64,000 nucleotides of DNA from positions 1 through 64,000 of the forward strand of contig NZ_CP014213.1 in assembly GCF_003268005.1 (NCBI RefSeq). The letters run 5' to 3'. The DNA is from Methanosphaera sp. BMS. Its GTDB lineage: Archaea; Methanobacteriota; Methanobacteria; Methanobacteriales; Methanobacteriaceae. Made by a program: the position numbers and the translations under genes. Below the pieces are notes generated by a model. The model had not been told where the DNA came from and did no database searches. It saw only the letters and a program-made list of their open reading frames with translations. Shown in pieces: positions 16,858-26,826 of the stretch. The first letter of the stretch is position 1. The number at the start of each line of letters is the position of its first letter.

Positions 16858-19800
16858 TTATACTGTTATAGTTTCAGTATATGTGTTTGTTTTTCCTTCA
16901 TTGTCTGTGAACTCTACTTTTATTTCATGGTTTCCGGATAATAATTTTAAAAGGTCATATATTATCTGTGATAGGTCGTCGGTTGTTGTATCATTGAATA
17001 CTAATTTTCCATCAATGTATACCGCCAAATGTCCATTTGTAAAGTTTAAACCGAAAATGTTGTTTAAGGTGGCTAATGTTAATTGATTGTTGTTTATTTT
17101 TATTACTTTATTGTTTTTCTTTACTGTGATTTTGGCAATATTATTGACGTTATGGGTTGTTTTTTGATTGTTTACCGTTTTTTTGTTTTCTTGGTATGAC
17201 GGTGTGTTTTTGTCATCGTCTTCTGCATTTCCTCCATAGTCTGCTGCATGATTGTTTATGTATGTGTTGTTTATATCATTTACGTATAATTGATTTGTAG
17301 TGTATACTGCATAGTTAGGTCCGTTCTTTGCTTCATTGTCTTGGAATATGTTATTTTCTAGGGTTGTATTATTTGCTGATACGTAGATTGCTCCACCATA
17401 TGCTGCTGAATTATATTTGAAATTGTTGTTTGTCATGGTGTTGTTTTCTTTTTTTAGGTATATTGCCCCGCCCCTAGGTGCGAAGTTGTTTTCGATTATG
17501 GAGTTTTCTAGTTTACCATTGGATGCATCCCATATGATTGCTCCTCCTCGTTCATCGTTAATTCCGTTTATTAGTTTTACATTTGTCAGTGTCACATTAT
17601 TGCTTGTTATATCGAATATTCTTGCTTCTTTGTTTCCATCAATTATTTGTTTATCTCCAGTGCTGGTCATTGTTTTTTTACCGTCAATTGTTATTGCTTT
17701 TGTTATTTTTATTCCATTTTTTAATGATGTATCTGCTATTGGATGGTATTTATATCCTTGTGTTAGTGTTAGTGTACCGTTTGCGGAATTGATTAATTCC
17801 TGTAGTTCTGTGAATGATCCGATTTTTGTTTCAAATGTGAATTGTGTGTTGTTTATGTAGACGTTGTTTGTGAATGGTTTTAAATATTTTTTATCATAGA
17901 AATTTACTGCCTTATTATATCCTGATGCATTATTGTTTGTAAAGAGGTTGTTTGTTATGCTTGTAGGGGATTGAACATGGATTGCTCCACCTTTATTTTT
18001 TGCTGTGTTGTTATTGAAGGTATTTCTGTTTATTTTTGTGTTTGCTTTGTTGATGTATACGGCACCACCCATAACTGCATAATTGTTCTCAAGTTTGGAG
18101 TTTTCCAGTATTCCATTTTTTCCATTCCAATAGATTGCTCCACCTTTACTGTCTGTTTTACCGTTTATCAGACTTATATTTTTTATTGTTACATTATCTG
18201 ATTCTATGTCAAATATTCTTGCAGCATGGTTTCCGTTTATTGTATGTTCAGATCCATCAAGGATTATTGATTTTGTTATTTTTATTCCATTTTTTAGTCC
18301 TTTGTCAATTTCAGAATCATATGTGTAGTCATCATCTAGATAAAAGTCGGGAATTTCTTTGATTCGTTGTTCTAGTATGGTAAATGTTTGATAAACACTA
18401 TTATTTTCATATACTCTGCAGTGATTAAGGTAATTATCTCGTTTTTTGTTTGGTGGTACTCCTACAGGGTATTGATTGTTTTTGATGTTTGAATTTTTTA
18501 TTGTGTTGTTTATTATGCTGATATCATTTCCATTTAGGGCAATTATTCCCTTTTCATTTATTGCTTTGTTGTTGTTGAATGTGTTTGATAGTAGTGTTAC
18601 ATTGTCTTTTTCAATGTATATTACTGAATTTAAACCTCCATAATTATGGGATATGTTGGAATTTTTTAATAATCCGTTTGATCCATCCCAGTATATTGCT
18701 GATGCTTTTGGCCATTTTCCATTTATTAAATTTATATTTTCGAGTGTTACGTTATCTGAGACGATATTGATTAATCTTGATTTATTTAATCCGTTTATTG
18801 TATATCCGTTACCGTTAATTTTTAGTGGAGTACTTATTTTTATTCCGGAGTTATCATCTATGTTGGGAGTGTATGTGTAGTCATGAGTTAGTGTGTATTC
18901 GTTTTTTGCTTTGTTGATTTCCCTTTGTAATTCTGTAAATGAATATATGGGTATGTGTTCAATGTCTTTTGTAAAACTCAGTTCACCCACATATATTGTG
19001 AAGTTACCTTTAGTGTCTTGTATTGGCGTATATTTAATGGTTTTTGTACAATCTAATCTAAATGATGTTGGAGTTACTTTGGCATTGCTTGCTGTTACTT
19101 GTAAACGTCTACCAATATTACCGTTTATTGTTTTATCATCTTTTTTTAACGTAACTCTGATTTCCACTGGATTGTTTAATTTGGCACTGCTTGGATAATC
19201 AATATCAAGATAAATTCTATCTTTTACTGTAATCTCGTCATTAACATAAGTTAAATCTACATTCTTATTTGTTATGGAGTTTGACCACCAGTTGTTATCA
19301 GCATCCATAGTTTTAGTGGAATAAATATTATTATAAATTGTACTTGTTGGATTAATTCCGTTACCTATTCTGTTTAATGCAAATGAATTGTTTTTTATGT
19401 CGACGTTATATTCATTTGAATAAATTGCCGCTCCATTTTCACTAGCTTTATTGTTAATAAAATCACATGTTTCAACAGTAACATAATTACTATTTATGTA
19501 AATGGCTCCTCCTTCCTCTGCTATATTATTATTAAAATAACAATCTTTTATCAGAGTATATTTATCATTTACATAGATTGCTCCACCAGCTTTTGTTAAA
19601 AGAATTCCATCTTGGCTTTTGGCTGCCACTTCATCATAATTATCAGTGAATTCACAGTTTATTATCTTATCTAGTTGATCATCTATATAAATTGCACTTC
19701 CTTCTTTAGATGCAAGATTATGGAAAACACAATCCTTAATGGTTGCATTATAAGATTTTAGATAGATTGCAGAATATGTGGAAGCTTGAATTCCATTTTT

Positions 19801-20250
19801 ATAAACATTCTTAAATGTACAATTTTCTAACAATCCCCTTGATCCTTTCCAGTATATGAAACTACCTTTAGCTAATGGATCTCCATTTATCAATGTGAGG
19901 TTGTATATAAATACGTCTGCACTTTGAATATTAAATATTCTGTCAATATTATTGGCATCTAATGTATGTCCTTGACCATTAATTTTTATAGGATAGGTAA
20001 TATCAATATCTCCCCGACCTAAAAAATTAACAGATGTAGCCTTATAATCTCTTGTTAATTTTAATACATTCCCAATACCGGTTTTATCAATTTCTTCCTG
20101 TAGTTCTTTGAATGTTCCCACATCAGATGAGCTTTTCAAATTGTTTTGACTGTTTTCTTTCTTAATTCTCTTTGATGTTTCGTTTGAATTACTTATTTTA
20201 TTTTCAGATTTTATCGTATTCTGCTTGTTAATGCTTTTGCTTAGTTGCAC
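16858..20250 (-). CDS. Adhesin-like protein with beta-helix repeats, signal peptide out of frame
   Basis: Large Asn/Thr/Lys-rich surface-type protein, 1130 residues from the first in-frame ATG. It contains four blocks. Each opens with a T-x-LQ-x-x-I segment (TFKELQEEI, FTELQREI, FTILEQRI, FTELQELI) and continues into right-handed beta-helix repeats with GGAIYWNG and NNF-x-x-N-x-A patterns. The C-terminal domain (about residues 1040-1130) looks like an Ig-like fold (HLAVYIDGKLVFND...HEIKVEF). No membrane anchor or sortase motif is seen. This start has no signal peptide: a clear one lies just upstream in another frame, and the 5' end is damaged. In its present form the protein would not be exported. 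Confidence 0.8.
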   Translation of the reverse strand: MQLSKSINKQNTIKSENKISNSNETSKRIKKENSQNNLKSSSDVGTFKELQEEIDKTGIGNVLKLTRDYKATSVNFLGRGDIDITYPIKINGQGHTLDANNIDRIFNIQSADVFIYNLTLINGDPLAKGSFIYWKGSRGLLENCTFKNVYKNGIQASTYSAIYLKSYNATIKDCVFHNLASKEGSAIYIDDQLDKIINCEFTDNYDEVAAKSQDGILLTKAGGAIYVNDKYTLIKDCYFNNNIAEEGGAIYINSNYVTVETCDFINNKASENGAAIYSNEYNVDIKNNSFALNRIGNGINPTSTIYNNIYSTKTMDADNNWWSNSITNKNVDLTYVNDEITVKDRIYLDIDYPSSAKLNNPVEIRVTLKKDDKTINGNIGRRLQVTASNAKVTPTSFRLDCTKTIKYTPIQDTKGNFTIYVGELSFTKDIEHIPIYSFTELQREINKAKNEYTLTHDYTYTPNIDDNSGIKISTPLKINGNGYTINGLNKSRLINIVSDNVTLENINLINGKWPKASAIYWDGSNGLLKNSNISHNYGGLNSVIYIEKDNVTLLSNTFNNNKAINEKGIIALNGNDISIINNTIKNSNIKNNQYPVGVPPNKKRDNYLNHCRVYENNSVYQTFTILEQRIKEIPDFYLDDDYTYDSEIDKGLKNGIKITKSIILDGSEHTINGNHAARIFDIESDNVTIKNISLINGKTDSKGGAIYWNGKNGILENSKLENNYAVMGGAVYINKANTKINRNTFNNNTAKNKGGAIHVQSPTSITNNLFTNNNASGYNKAVNFYDKKYLKPFTNNVYINNTQFTFETKIGSFTELQELINSANGTLTLTQGYKYHPIADTSLKNGIKITKAITIDGKKTMTSTGDKQIIDGNKEARIFDITSNNVTLTNVKLINGINDERGGAIIWDASNGKLENSIIENNFAPRGGAIYLKKENNTMTNNNFKYNSAAYGGAIYVSANNTTLENNIFQDNEAKNGPNYAVYTTNQLYVNDINNTYINNHAADYGGNAEDDDKNTPSYQENKKTVNNQKTTHNVNNIAKITVKKNNKVIKINNNQLTLATLNNIFGLNFTNGHLAVYIDGKLVFNDTTTDDLSQIIYDLLKLLSGNHEIKVEFTDNEGKTNTYTETITV

Positions 20251-20405
20251 TTCTTGATACTCATTAGTTGATATTTCCTGATTATCATTAGTGGATATTT
20301 CGGATTATCATCAGTAATTGTAGTATTACCTGCACTAATAGCAGTTAAAGAGCATAATAACAACAGAAATATTGAAAATAATACTATCTTCTTTAAATAT
20401 TTAAT
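20251..20405 (-). pseudogene. Displaced 5' end of the 1130-residue adhesin-like gene
   Basis: On the minus strand a different frame encodes KYLKKIVLFSIFLLLLCSL followed by TAISAGNTTITDDN, a textbook signal peptide. It then runs to a stop inside the adhesin gene. Two adjacent 24-base units encode an EISTNDNQ-like repeat. The outer one is one base short (TTCGG against TTCCTG near 20301), which shifts the frame. GGGGTG at 20411-20416 is a good ribosome binding site, but the codon at the right spacing is ATT, not ATG. So both a start-codon change and a deletion are present. Confidence 0.75.
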
Positions 20406-20765
20406 AATAACACCCCATATTATTTTATTATTAATTATTATATTGTTAATGTAATAATAATTTTATCCATATTTTAGCTTGTCATAAATTAATTCAGATG
20501 GTGTGCGACAATTATTTTGCTAAATGAATTGTATATCTTTTTATATTATATATTAAACATAATATCAATCATGTTTGATAATTATGAACATAATTATAAG
20601 AAAAACTTGCTAAAAAAACCCCTAAAAGGAATTGTTTACGTTCTCGATTATGCTAAAAAAACGGAACAAATTTTAAAATAATAAAGTAGTGTCAAAGAAC
20701 AAGTATATTATATATGCAAAATTGTTGCACATTTTCATATTTTAAAAAAAAAGATAATAAGGAGA
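20406..20765. other. Intergenic region between broken adhesin and purA
   Basis: AT-rich, with the GGGGTG site of the adhesin gene at one end and a T-run serving purA (minus strand) at the other. The only coding candidate is the 36-codon ORF listed separately. Confidence 0.5.
20571..20681 (+). CDS. Possible leaderless 36-residue basic microprotein
   Basis: ATG to TAA encodes 36 residues ending KGIVYVLDYAKKTEQILK. The composition is more protein-like than the surrounding AT-rich sequence, and the product is strongly basic. TTTATATTA at 20540-20548 lies about 25 bases before the ATG, which would give a leaderless message. No Shine-Dalgarno sequence exists. It could equally be the tail of a lost gene or chance. 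Confidence 0.25.
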   Translation: MFDNYEHNYKKNLLKKPLKGIVYVLDYAKKTEQILK

Positions 20766-21791
20766 TTAGTTTAGTTTTTCATCTCTGAGGTCTATTGTAT
20801 CGGCTAAGTCAGGTCCTGTTGATATGATTGTTATAGGTACGCCTATGCTTTCTTCTATGTCTGCAATGTAGTCTTTTGCTTCCTGTGATAGGTCATCATA
20901 TTCGTTTGCTTGGTAGCATTCAGGGTATAGTCTGTCGATACAGGTTAATGCCACTTGTGTTGCACCATTTATCATACATGAACGTTTTGCAAATTCTTTG
21001 TCGAATAGTCCGACTCTTCTTTTACGTCCAGTCACTACTCCAAATTCTTCTATTCCCATAGCTTCTGCTTCTTCTGGGCTTATTTCTGTTGGGAATGGTC
21101 CTTCTCCTACACGGGTTGTGTATGCTTTGAAGATTACAACTACTTCATCTATTCTTGTTGGTCCTACCCCTACGTCTGCAGCTGCCGTACTTGCACATGT
21201 ATCTTTACTTGTAACAAATGGATATGTTCCATAGTATAGGCTTAGCCCGAATCCTTGAGATCCTTCGATGAATACATCTTTTCCTTCATCCAATGCTTTG
21301 TTTACTTCTGTTGGTACGTCGGTAATGTATTCTTTTAGGCAGTCTACATCTTTTGCATAGTCTATTGTCCTGTTTATTCTATCTGCGTTTGCAGGTCCGC
21401 ATCCACTGCCGGTTGTTCCTATTTTCTTGGATAGGTATGATGAATCTTTATCTGCCTGTGTGTGTTTGTCTGTTATTATTGCACAGTTTGAATCCATGAA
21501 TGTTCTACCATCGGTGTTGTATTTTTCAAGATATTCTAGTTCATGTTGGAATACTTCCGGATTTACTAGTACGCCAGCACCTATTAATAATCTTGCATCT
21601 TTATTGAAAAAACCAGATGGTGTTAATCTAAGGGCATATTTATCACCATTAAATTCAACGGAATGGCCTGCATTTGGACCTACTCCTGCTCTTGCAATGA
21701 TGTCTGGTTTATCTTTGGTACAAAAGTAAGTGATACATTTTCCTTTACCTTCGTCTCCCCATTGGCCACCAACTAAAATGGTACATGTCAT
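20766..21791 (-). CDS. purA: Adenylosuccinate synthetase, short archaeal form
   Basis: Joins IMP and aspartate using GTP, the first committed step of AMP synthesis. The GTP-binding loop [11 protein letters not shown] is at residues 8-18. Substrate residues lie in [42 protein letters not shown] and [23 protein letters not shown]. With 341 residues it lacks segments present in the 430-residue bacterial enzyme, which is normal for the short forms of methanogens and Thermococcales. Codon use differs slightly from its neighbours (many GGT and CGT-type codons), as expected for a well-expressed gene. GGAGATAAG lies before the ATG. Confidence 0.97.
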   Translation of the reverse strand: MTCTILVGGQWGDEGKGKCITYFCTKDKPDIIARAGVGPNAGHSVEFNGDKYALRLTPSGFFNKDARLLIGAGVLVNPEVFQHELEYLEKYNTDGRTFMDSNCAIITDKHTQADKDSSYLSKKIGTTGSGCGPANADRINRTIDYAKDVDCLKEYITDVPTEVNKALDEGKDVFIEGSQGFGLSLYYGTYPFVTSKDTCASTAAADVGVGPTRIDEVVVIFKAYTTRVGEGPFPTEISPEEAEAMGIEEFGVVTGRKRRVGLFDKEFAKRSCMINGATQVALTCIDRLYPECYQANEYDDLSQEAKDYIADIEESIGVPITIISTGPDLADTIDLRDEKLN

Positions 21792-22082
21792 AAAAAATCT
21801 TATCTCCTAAATAATTATAAATTCCTGTTTTAATTGTTTATAATAATTTTTTTTTATCAGTCTTATATTTTCTATAAAACCTTATACTTTAATATTTATT
21901 TCTCATATTTAATAAAAACTTTTCGATATTTTATTTTTTTATACAATATCACAATCCATTTTCTGATACATATACTATTATTTTAAAAAAAGGTAATATT
22001 TTTATACAATGTTTAATAAATTATTATATTAACTAAATTAAATTAATGGAGGATAATTTATAATTAAATTATTTACAGGAAA

Positions 22083-22544
22083 ATGTATGAAATAATAGCC
22101 AAAAGCAAAGTATTAAAATTGGATAAATATGACATCATATACGACTATGAATCTTCAGAAAGCATGGAATTCTTTACCAAAACTCATTTTGACAAGTACA
22201 ATAAGGATAGTGAAATATTCATTATCATACATGAAAATAAATTACTGGGCGTATTCACATTAAAGGATGATATTTTTAAATTGAATGATAATAAATATGA
22301 CTGTGTTAAAATTGATTATTTGTATATATGTAAGAAGTACAGGACATATGGTCTGGGAACATTGATTTTGACGGACATATTATGGATTGTCAAAAGATTT
22401 CGTACAAAGACCAATTATATACTGGCAGATTCACTTGTAGACAGCTGCATGTTCTACTTAAAAAAAGGATTCGATTACTACAAATCAAGCAAATCAGAAG
22501 ACGAACAGTTTAATATCATAACGATGTACAAAAAAATCAGATAA
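22083..22544 (+). CDS. GNAT-family N-acetyltransferase-like protein
   Basis: 153 residues with the acetyl-CoA-binding pattern of GNAT enzymes: VKIDYLYICKKYRTYGLGTLILTDIL (strand, then R-x-x-G-x-G/A loop, here RTYGLGT, then helix). A C-terminal strand follows (NYILADSLVDSCMFYLKKGFDYY). The substrate is unknown. The ATG has only a weak AGGA 4 bases before it. A strong GGAGG lies 35 bases upstream, and the frame next to it encodes IKLFTGK, which would join this protein if the A-run at 22081-22083 were one base longer. The true N-terminus may therefore be about 8 residues longer and disrupted or misread. Confidence 0.75.
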   Translation: MYEIIAKSKVLKLDKYDIIYDYESSESMEFFTKTHFDKYNKDSEIFIIIHENKLLGVFTLKDDIFKLNDNKYDCVKIDYLYICKKYRTYGLGTLILTDILWIVKRFRTKTNYILADSLVDSCMFYLKKGFDYYKSSKSEDEQFNIITMYKKIR

Positions 22545-22605
22545 CTATCTAAAAAATAAACAGGGGCATGCTAAAAAAAATAAAAAAGGAAAACGTAAAC
22601 AATAA

Positions 22606-25155
22606 TCACTGTCTTTTCTTCTTTCTTTTTTTCTGACTTTTCAAGTCTTCAAGAACTCTTTTGTTTATGTAGTTTCCCTTATTGAGTTTTGAATATGATA
22701 TCTCCTCAATGCTTTCGGAGTATAACCTGCCGGGATTTTCATCCCTTAGTCGCTGGATGTAAATGTTTATGATCTTGTTGATATAATTGGCGGATGTGAA
22801 TCGGCAGTCAAGTGTAATGTTTTCTATGCCCATTTGTTTAATCTCATCAATTTCATCAATTAGACAGAGCATGTCATTGTTTAAGAAGTGACTTTGTCTG
22901 TTGTAGTCAAAGTATATCTTGTATTTCTTATTGTTCTGTTTATCCTCAAGCACCACATACTCTCCACTTTCTATATCCAGGTCAAATCCACCCTTAAGGT
23001 TACCGAAGTCATCCTTGGATACCATAATCTCCTGATTTCCCTGAACTATCAGTTCCAGTTTGGTATCATACTCATTGGACTTTTTAACAAGATCCGTTAT
23101 TTCCTCTTTGCTCAGTTCACTTGAAATGGTAGCCCCTTTGAAGTTGTTCTTATCAAGCATTGCAACGCTATAGTTGTTCCAAATGTTCAGGTTGTGGGCT
23201 CCATAAACATTCGTATTTGGGAAACTGCGTGTTAAGGAGGGTGAATCTCCCATTATTGAGATATGTATGTTGTTTTCTTCTAATCTTCTGTGAATTTGCT
23301 TTAATTTGTCCAAGTCATCATCCGAGGTGAAAGCCGAGAGTACCAACACGACCTCTTTGTCGGATGCGATAGTGGCGGCCTGCGTTAAGAGATCTTCAAT
23401 ATTTTCAAAGTAGTCCTCCTTATTGTCATAGATGTATGATGCATCGAAGTATATCCTGTTTATCGGATTTCTATTTGCTATGGTCAATAGTTCCAGGTTA
23501 TCCACATATACATTTAATCCCACATAATGTGATTGTTCCATATCAATCTCTTTATTCTTGGATTCCTTTGCAAGCTTTTTGATGGTTTTTCTAATCTGAT
23601 CCTGTTTAATCTCATCCGGAACATAGGATTGTAATAGTTTTTCGCTGGCGATATCCAACACTTCACGTCTTATATTGTTAATCTTGGCAAGTGGCATAAA
23701 CAGGTTATCCGGAAAATCATTAACTCTGATGTTATTTATTAAAAATGGTGTATCACCTGTTTTGGACATTTGGTTAACAATCATCTCCTCGGTTACCGGC
23801 TTATTTATGGCATCATCAAATTTACGTTCTGACTTATATCCAAAGCTAATAATCCTGTCATTTACCTTGAAGCTGGCATTAACGGTCATTTGCCTTTTTT
23901 TGTTGCATGAAATGTCCAGCGATATAGGAATGCTCGGATTTATCCTTTCCTGTGCGTACTGCTTTTGTTTATCATGCAATGTTTTGGAATAACTGATATA
24001 TACCTCAGAACCTACACGAATATCACGTGTTGTATCGATGAGGATATGTTTGTCATCCTGTTGGATAATCTTATCCAAATAGATGCCCCTTATGTGGTTG
24101 TTGTGTTTAAAACCAATACCATCACCCTTAACGAGGGTAGGATGATTTTCATTTTCAAATTCAATATCAACAAGGGTATCCTCGATGGACTTGATTTTAC
24201 CAAGATATAATCCTTGATGGAACGAACTTTCCCTGCCCATGACCTCTCCCGGTGTGTCATGCATTATATAACCGTTGGTATAATAACGATTAAATGTCAA
24301 ATCAAGCTCTTCCTGTAGCGATTTGATAAGTTGGCTGTTGTCCTCATTATTCATATTGTCAATCATTGTCCTATAAGCATGTACAACGCATGCAACATAA
24401 TCCTCAGACTTTAATCTGCCTTCAATCTTAAGGGAAATGATGCCTGCATCAGATATTTCCTTCACGTGTTTGAATGTGGCCAGATCATGTGTGGAGATTA
24501 AACAGCCGTTATTGATTCTGTAATTTTTATATCTTAACTTATACATTGATCTGCACGGCTGTGCACAGGCACCCCTATTGGCACTACGTCCTGATATGAA
24601 CGATGACATATAACAGTCTCCGGATATGCAGTAGCATAATGAGCCATGACCGAAGACTTCCAGGTCCATCTTGATTTTATCCTTTTTTAATCTATTGTTA
24701 ATGCTACTTATTTCATCAATTTCCATCTCACGAGGTAAAATAACCCTTTTGATTCCTTCATCCTTGGCCCATAGTATGCTGTTATAATCACGTAGGGTCA
24801 TCTGTGTAGATGAATGAACCTCCATTTCGGGAATGTACTTGTTTAACAGATATACAAGTCCGATGTCCTGTACAATAACGGCATCGACACCTATTCTATA
24901 TAGGAATTGGACATATTTAAGAACTTCCAGGATTTCTCCACTATTAAATAGTGTATTAACGGTAACATGGATGCTTGCACCATTAAGATGGGCATAACGA
25001 ACAGCCTTTTCAATTTCTTCCGACGTGAAATTTTGAGCAAATGCTCTGGCACCATATCTATGTCCTGCTATGTAAACAGCATCTGCACCAGCATTGATTG
25101 CCACAACCAATATGTCATAACTACCTGCAGGTGCTAATAATTCTCTTAAAACCAT
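22606..25155 (-). CDS. Peptidase U32 family protein (large, with DUF3656-type C-terminus)
   Basis: 849-residue protein. The N-terminal U32 barrel begins LRELLAPAGSYDILVVAINAGADAVYIAG and contains HVTVNTL and EVHSSTQMTLRDYN. The four-Cys cluster region is GHGSLCYCISGDCYMSS followed by RGACAQPCR, which in relatives binds an iron-sulfur cluster. The C-terminal third (QSHYVGLNVYVDNLELLTIAN...) looks like the extra domain of long U32 proteins. Relatives include RlhA, which hydroxylates 23S rRNA C2501, and proteins once called collagenases, so RNA modification is more likely than proteolysis. The basic tail (SQKKRKKKRQ) may contact RNA. Monocistronic; the divergent gene encodes MscS. Confidence 0.9.
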   Translation of the reverse strand: MVLRELLAPAGSYDILVVAINAGADAVYIAGHRYGARAFAQNFTSEEIEKAVRYAHLNGASIHVTVNTLFNSGEILEVLKYVQFLYRIGVDAVIVQDIGLVYLLNKYIPEMEVHSSTQMTLRDYNSILWAKDEGIKRVILPREMEIDEISSINNRLKKDKIKMDLEVFGHGSLCYCISGDCYMSSFISGRSANRGACAQPCRSMYKLRYKNYRINNGCLISTHDLATFKHVKEISDAGIISLKIEGRLKSEDYVACVVHAYRTMIDNMNNEDNSQLIKSLQEELDLTFNRYYTNGYIMHDTPGEVMGRESSFHQGLYLGKIKSIEDTLVDIEFENENHPTLVKGDGIGFKHNNHIRGIYLDKIIQQDDKHILIDTTRDIRVGSEVYISYSKTLHDKQKQYAQERINPSIPISLDISCNKKRQMTVNASFKVNDRIISFGYKSERKFDDAINKPVTEEMIVNQMSKTGDTPFLINNIRVNDFPDNLFMPLAKINNIRREVLDIASEKLLQSYVPDEIKQDQIRKTIKKLAKESKNKEIDMEQSHYVGLNVYVDNLELLTIANRNPINRIYFDASYIYDNKEDYFENIEDLLTQAATIASDKEVVLVLSAFTSDDDLDKLKQIHRRLEENNIHISIMGDSPSLTRSFPNTNVYGAHNLNIWNNYSVAMLDKNNFKGATISSELSKEEITDLVKKSNEYDTKLELIVQGNQEIMVSKDDFGNLKGGFDLDIESGEYVVLEDKQNNKKYKIYFDYNRQSHFLNNDMLCLIDEIDEIKQMGIENITLDCRFTSANYINKIINIYIQRLRDENPGRLYSESIEEISYSKLNKGNYINKRVLEDLKSQKKRKKKRQ

Positions 25156-25291
25156 TTAAATTTTACCCCTTGTCGATTGATTTAGAAAAAAATAAGTATT
25201 ATTCATAAAAAAGTATATATTATAACTATATATGTATCTGATAATTAAAAATAATTATTATTCAACAATTTACTGACAAGGAATAAAAAGA

Positions 25292-26050
25292 ATGATATCA
25301 CAACCGTATGACTTGATAGTGCCATATCTATACACAATATTTGAAATAGTTCTTGCAATAGCCATACCCTTAATAATCATGAAGATTATTGTCAAGGCCC
25401 TATTGAAATATGATGATGCAGACAATAATGAAAAGGTACTGGTTAAAAAAATAATATCCATTATTCATTATCTAACTGTGGTAATAATACTTGTTTCAAT
25501 CTTATCTGTATTGGGTATAGATTTGCAGAGTTTGATTCTTAGTTTAGGACTGGCAAGTGTAGCAGTCAGTCTTGCTGCGAAGGATACATTGTCCAATATT
25601 ATTTCGGGCGTTATAATAATTCTTGAAAAGAAATTCAAGGTTGGCGACTTGATAGAAATAGATGGAAAAGTGGGAAAGGTAACAAGGATAGGCCTTAAAT
25701 CTGTTGAATTGGAATATAAAACCAAGTATATTTCAGTGCCCAATGTGGTATTCAGTACGAAGTCATTTATAAACTTTACAAAGTATGGCGTATACGCCGA
25801 ATCATTCCAGGTAAATCTTAGAAATGACTATGAATTAGAAGAAAAAATACATGAAATCGAAAATATACTTGATAATAATCCGTTAATACTAAAGGAACCG
25901 AAATATCTGATATTGCCTAAGAATATTACGGCGTATGGGGTTGATGTTACCGTTAAATTTTACGTAAATGATCCTATTAAAAACAATATTATTAAAGCCA
26001 AGTTAATCAGGGAAATTAAACAGAAAGTGGTAATCGAGAATATAGACTGA
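25292..26050 (+). CDS. Small-conductance mechanosensitive channel, MscS family
   Basis: Pressure-gated channel releasing solutes on osmotic downshock. Three membrane segments lie in the first 115 residues. The pore-lining helix is LGLASVAVSLAAKDTLSNIISGVIIILEKKF. The beta domain follows with KVGDLIEIDGKVGKVTRIGLKSVEL and a PNVVF motif (compare IPNS). The alpha-beta C-terminal vestibule continues to residue 252. The protein is slightly shorter than E. coli MscS (286). ACAAGGAAT precedes the ATG. It is transcribed alone and ends at a bidirectional hairpin shared with the ABM gene. Confidence 0.93.
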   Translation: MISQPYDLIVPYLYTIFEIVLAIAIPLIIMKIIVKALLKYDDADNNEKVLVKKIISIIHYLTVVIILVSILSVLGIDLQSLILSLGLASVAVSLAAKDTLSNIISGVIIILEKKFKVGDLIEIDGKVGKVTRIGLKSVELEYKTKYISVPNVVFSTKSFINFTKYGVYAESFQVNLRNDYELEEKIHEIENILDNNPLILKEPKYLILPKNITAYGVDVTVKFYVNDPIKNNIIKAKLIREIKQKVVIENID

Positions 26051-26110
26051 CTTTGTAGTTTCAGATTATATATAAAAAAGTAATATCTATTCTATTATAA
26101 AAAAAGTGGG

Positions 26111-26134
26111 TTATTGAAGGTATTCCTTCAATAA
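26111..26134 (-). terminator. Perfect hairpin terminator between convergent genes
   Basis: TTATTGAAGG and CCTTCAATAA (10 perfect pairs) enclose TATT. On the minus strand the hairpin starts one base after the ABM gene stop and is followed shortly by a run of seven T. It may also stop transcripts from the MscS gene. Confidence 0.8.
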
Positions 26135-26135
26135 T

Positions 26136-26432
26136 TTAATTTCCAGTTACAGGTTCTGCAACATAGACTGTAATGTCTAGCTCATCTGTTAGGAATTCTT
26201 TAATATCATTACCGAATGCTATAAATTCATCCGTTTTCATGTGTTTTTCCAAAGCTTCTTTTGACTCCCATTTTTCAACGAAAGTTAGGGAATCATCCAA
26301 AACATCTTTGAATAAGTTATAGGATATGTTTCCTTCATGTTCTCTTGATGCTAGGATTAATTTTTCTGCTTCACTTACAATATCGTCTATTTTGTCTTTT
26401 TTTGCTTTTAATGATGCGTTTACGATTATCAT
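26136..26432 (-). CDS. Antibiotic biosynthesis monooxygenase (ABM) domain protein
   Basis: 98-residue dimeric alpha-beta barrel (ferredoxin-like fold) of the ABM/YgiN class. It has IIVNASLKAKKDKIDDIVSEAEKLILASREHEGNISYNLFKD and FVEKWESKEALEKHMKTDEFIAFGNDIKEFL. Relatives are quinol monooxygenases or small oxidative-stress proteins. In an anaerobe a role in oxygen or quinone-like stress is only a guess. The ATG is chosen because TTGGAG lies 7 bases before it. An upstream in-frame ATG would add 7 residues without a ribosome site. Confidence 0.9.
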   Translation of the reverse strand: MIIVNASLKAKKDKIDDIVSEAEKLILASREHEGNISYNLFKDVLDDSLTFVEKWESKEALEKHMKTDEFIAFGNDIKEFLTDELDITVYVAEPVTGN

Positions 26433-26453
26433 TTTTAAACTCCAATATTTCAT

Positions 26454-26826
26454 TTAAATTTATGTTTATAATTATGGCTTAGATAATATTTAAACTTAAC
26501 AGTTTTTTAACATTTTTAAAGGATTTTTGATGAAATATTTCTCAAAAGTTAAATATTGGAATTATTAATGGAGTTTTGTCTTAATATGTTCTTCCAATAA
26601 TCATTTAATGCACATGGTTTAACTTATTAGATAATTGAAAAAAAGTTCTGATAAAAATCGTGCCGTATATGAAAAAAGGGGAAATCATATACAGCACGGG
26701 GGATTAATAAAATATTTTAATTTTTATTGTAATATTGTTTAGTATAAATCATTATATTATACTAATTGTCCTCCGTTTTTTAATTGAGATATATAATAGG
26801 GGGTTATGTGGGTAAATGCATTGCAT
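26454..26826. other. Intergenic region between ABM gene and 1036-residue adhesin gene
   Basis: No gene seen. It holds the 14-base-stem hairpin at 26659-26698 and most of the palindrome at 26811-26831. The promoter of the ABM gene should lie in the AT-rich part near 26480. Confidence 0.5.
26659..26698 (-). terminator. Long hairpin downstream of the 1036-residue adhesin gene
   Basis: CGTGCCGTATATGA and TCATATACAGCACG pair over 14 positions with one mismatch around a 12-base loop. On the minus strand ATTTTTAT follows. It is GC-rich for this window and lies 130 bases past the adhesin stop. Terminator or 3'-end stabiliser are both possible. Confidence 0.6.

Noticed and set aside
20686-20705. AGTAGTGTCAAAGAAC resembles the IS end GGTAGTGTCC at 57083
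   Set aside because: Only about 8 bases match, there is no partner end and no transposase fragment nearby.
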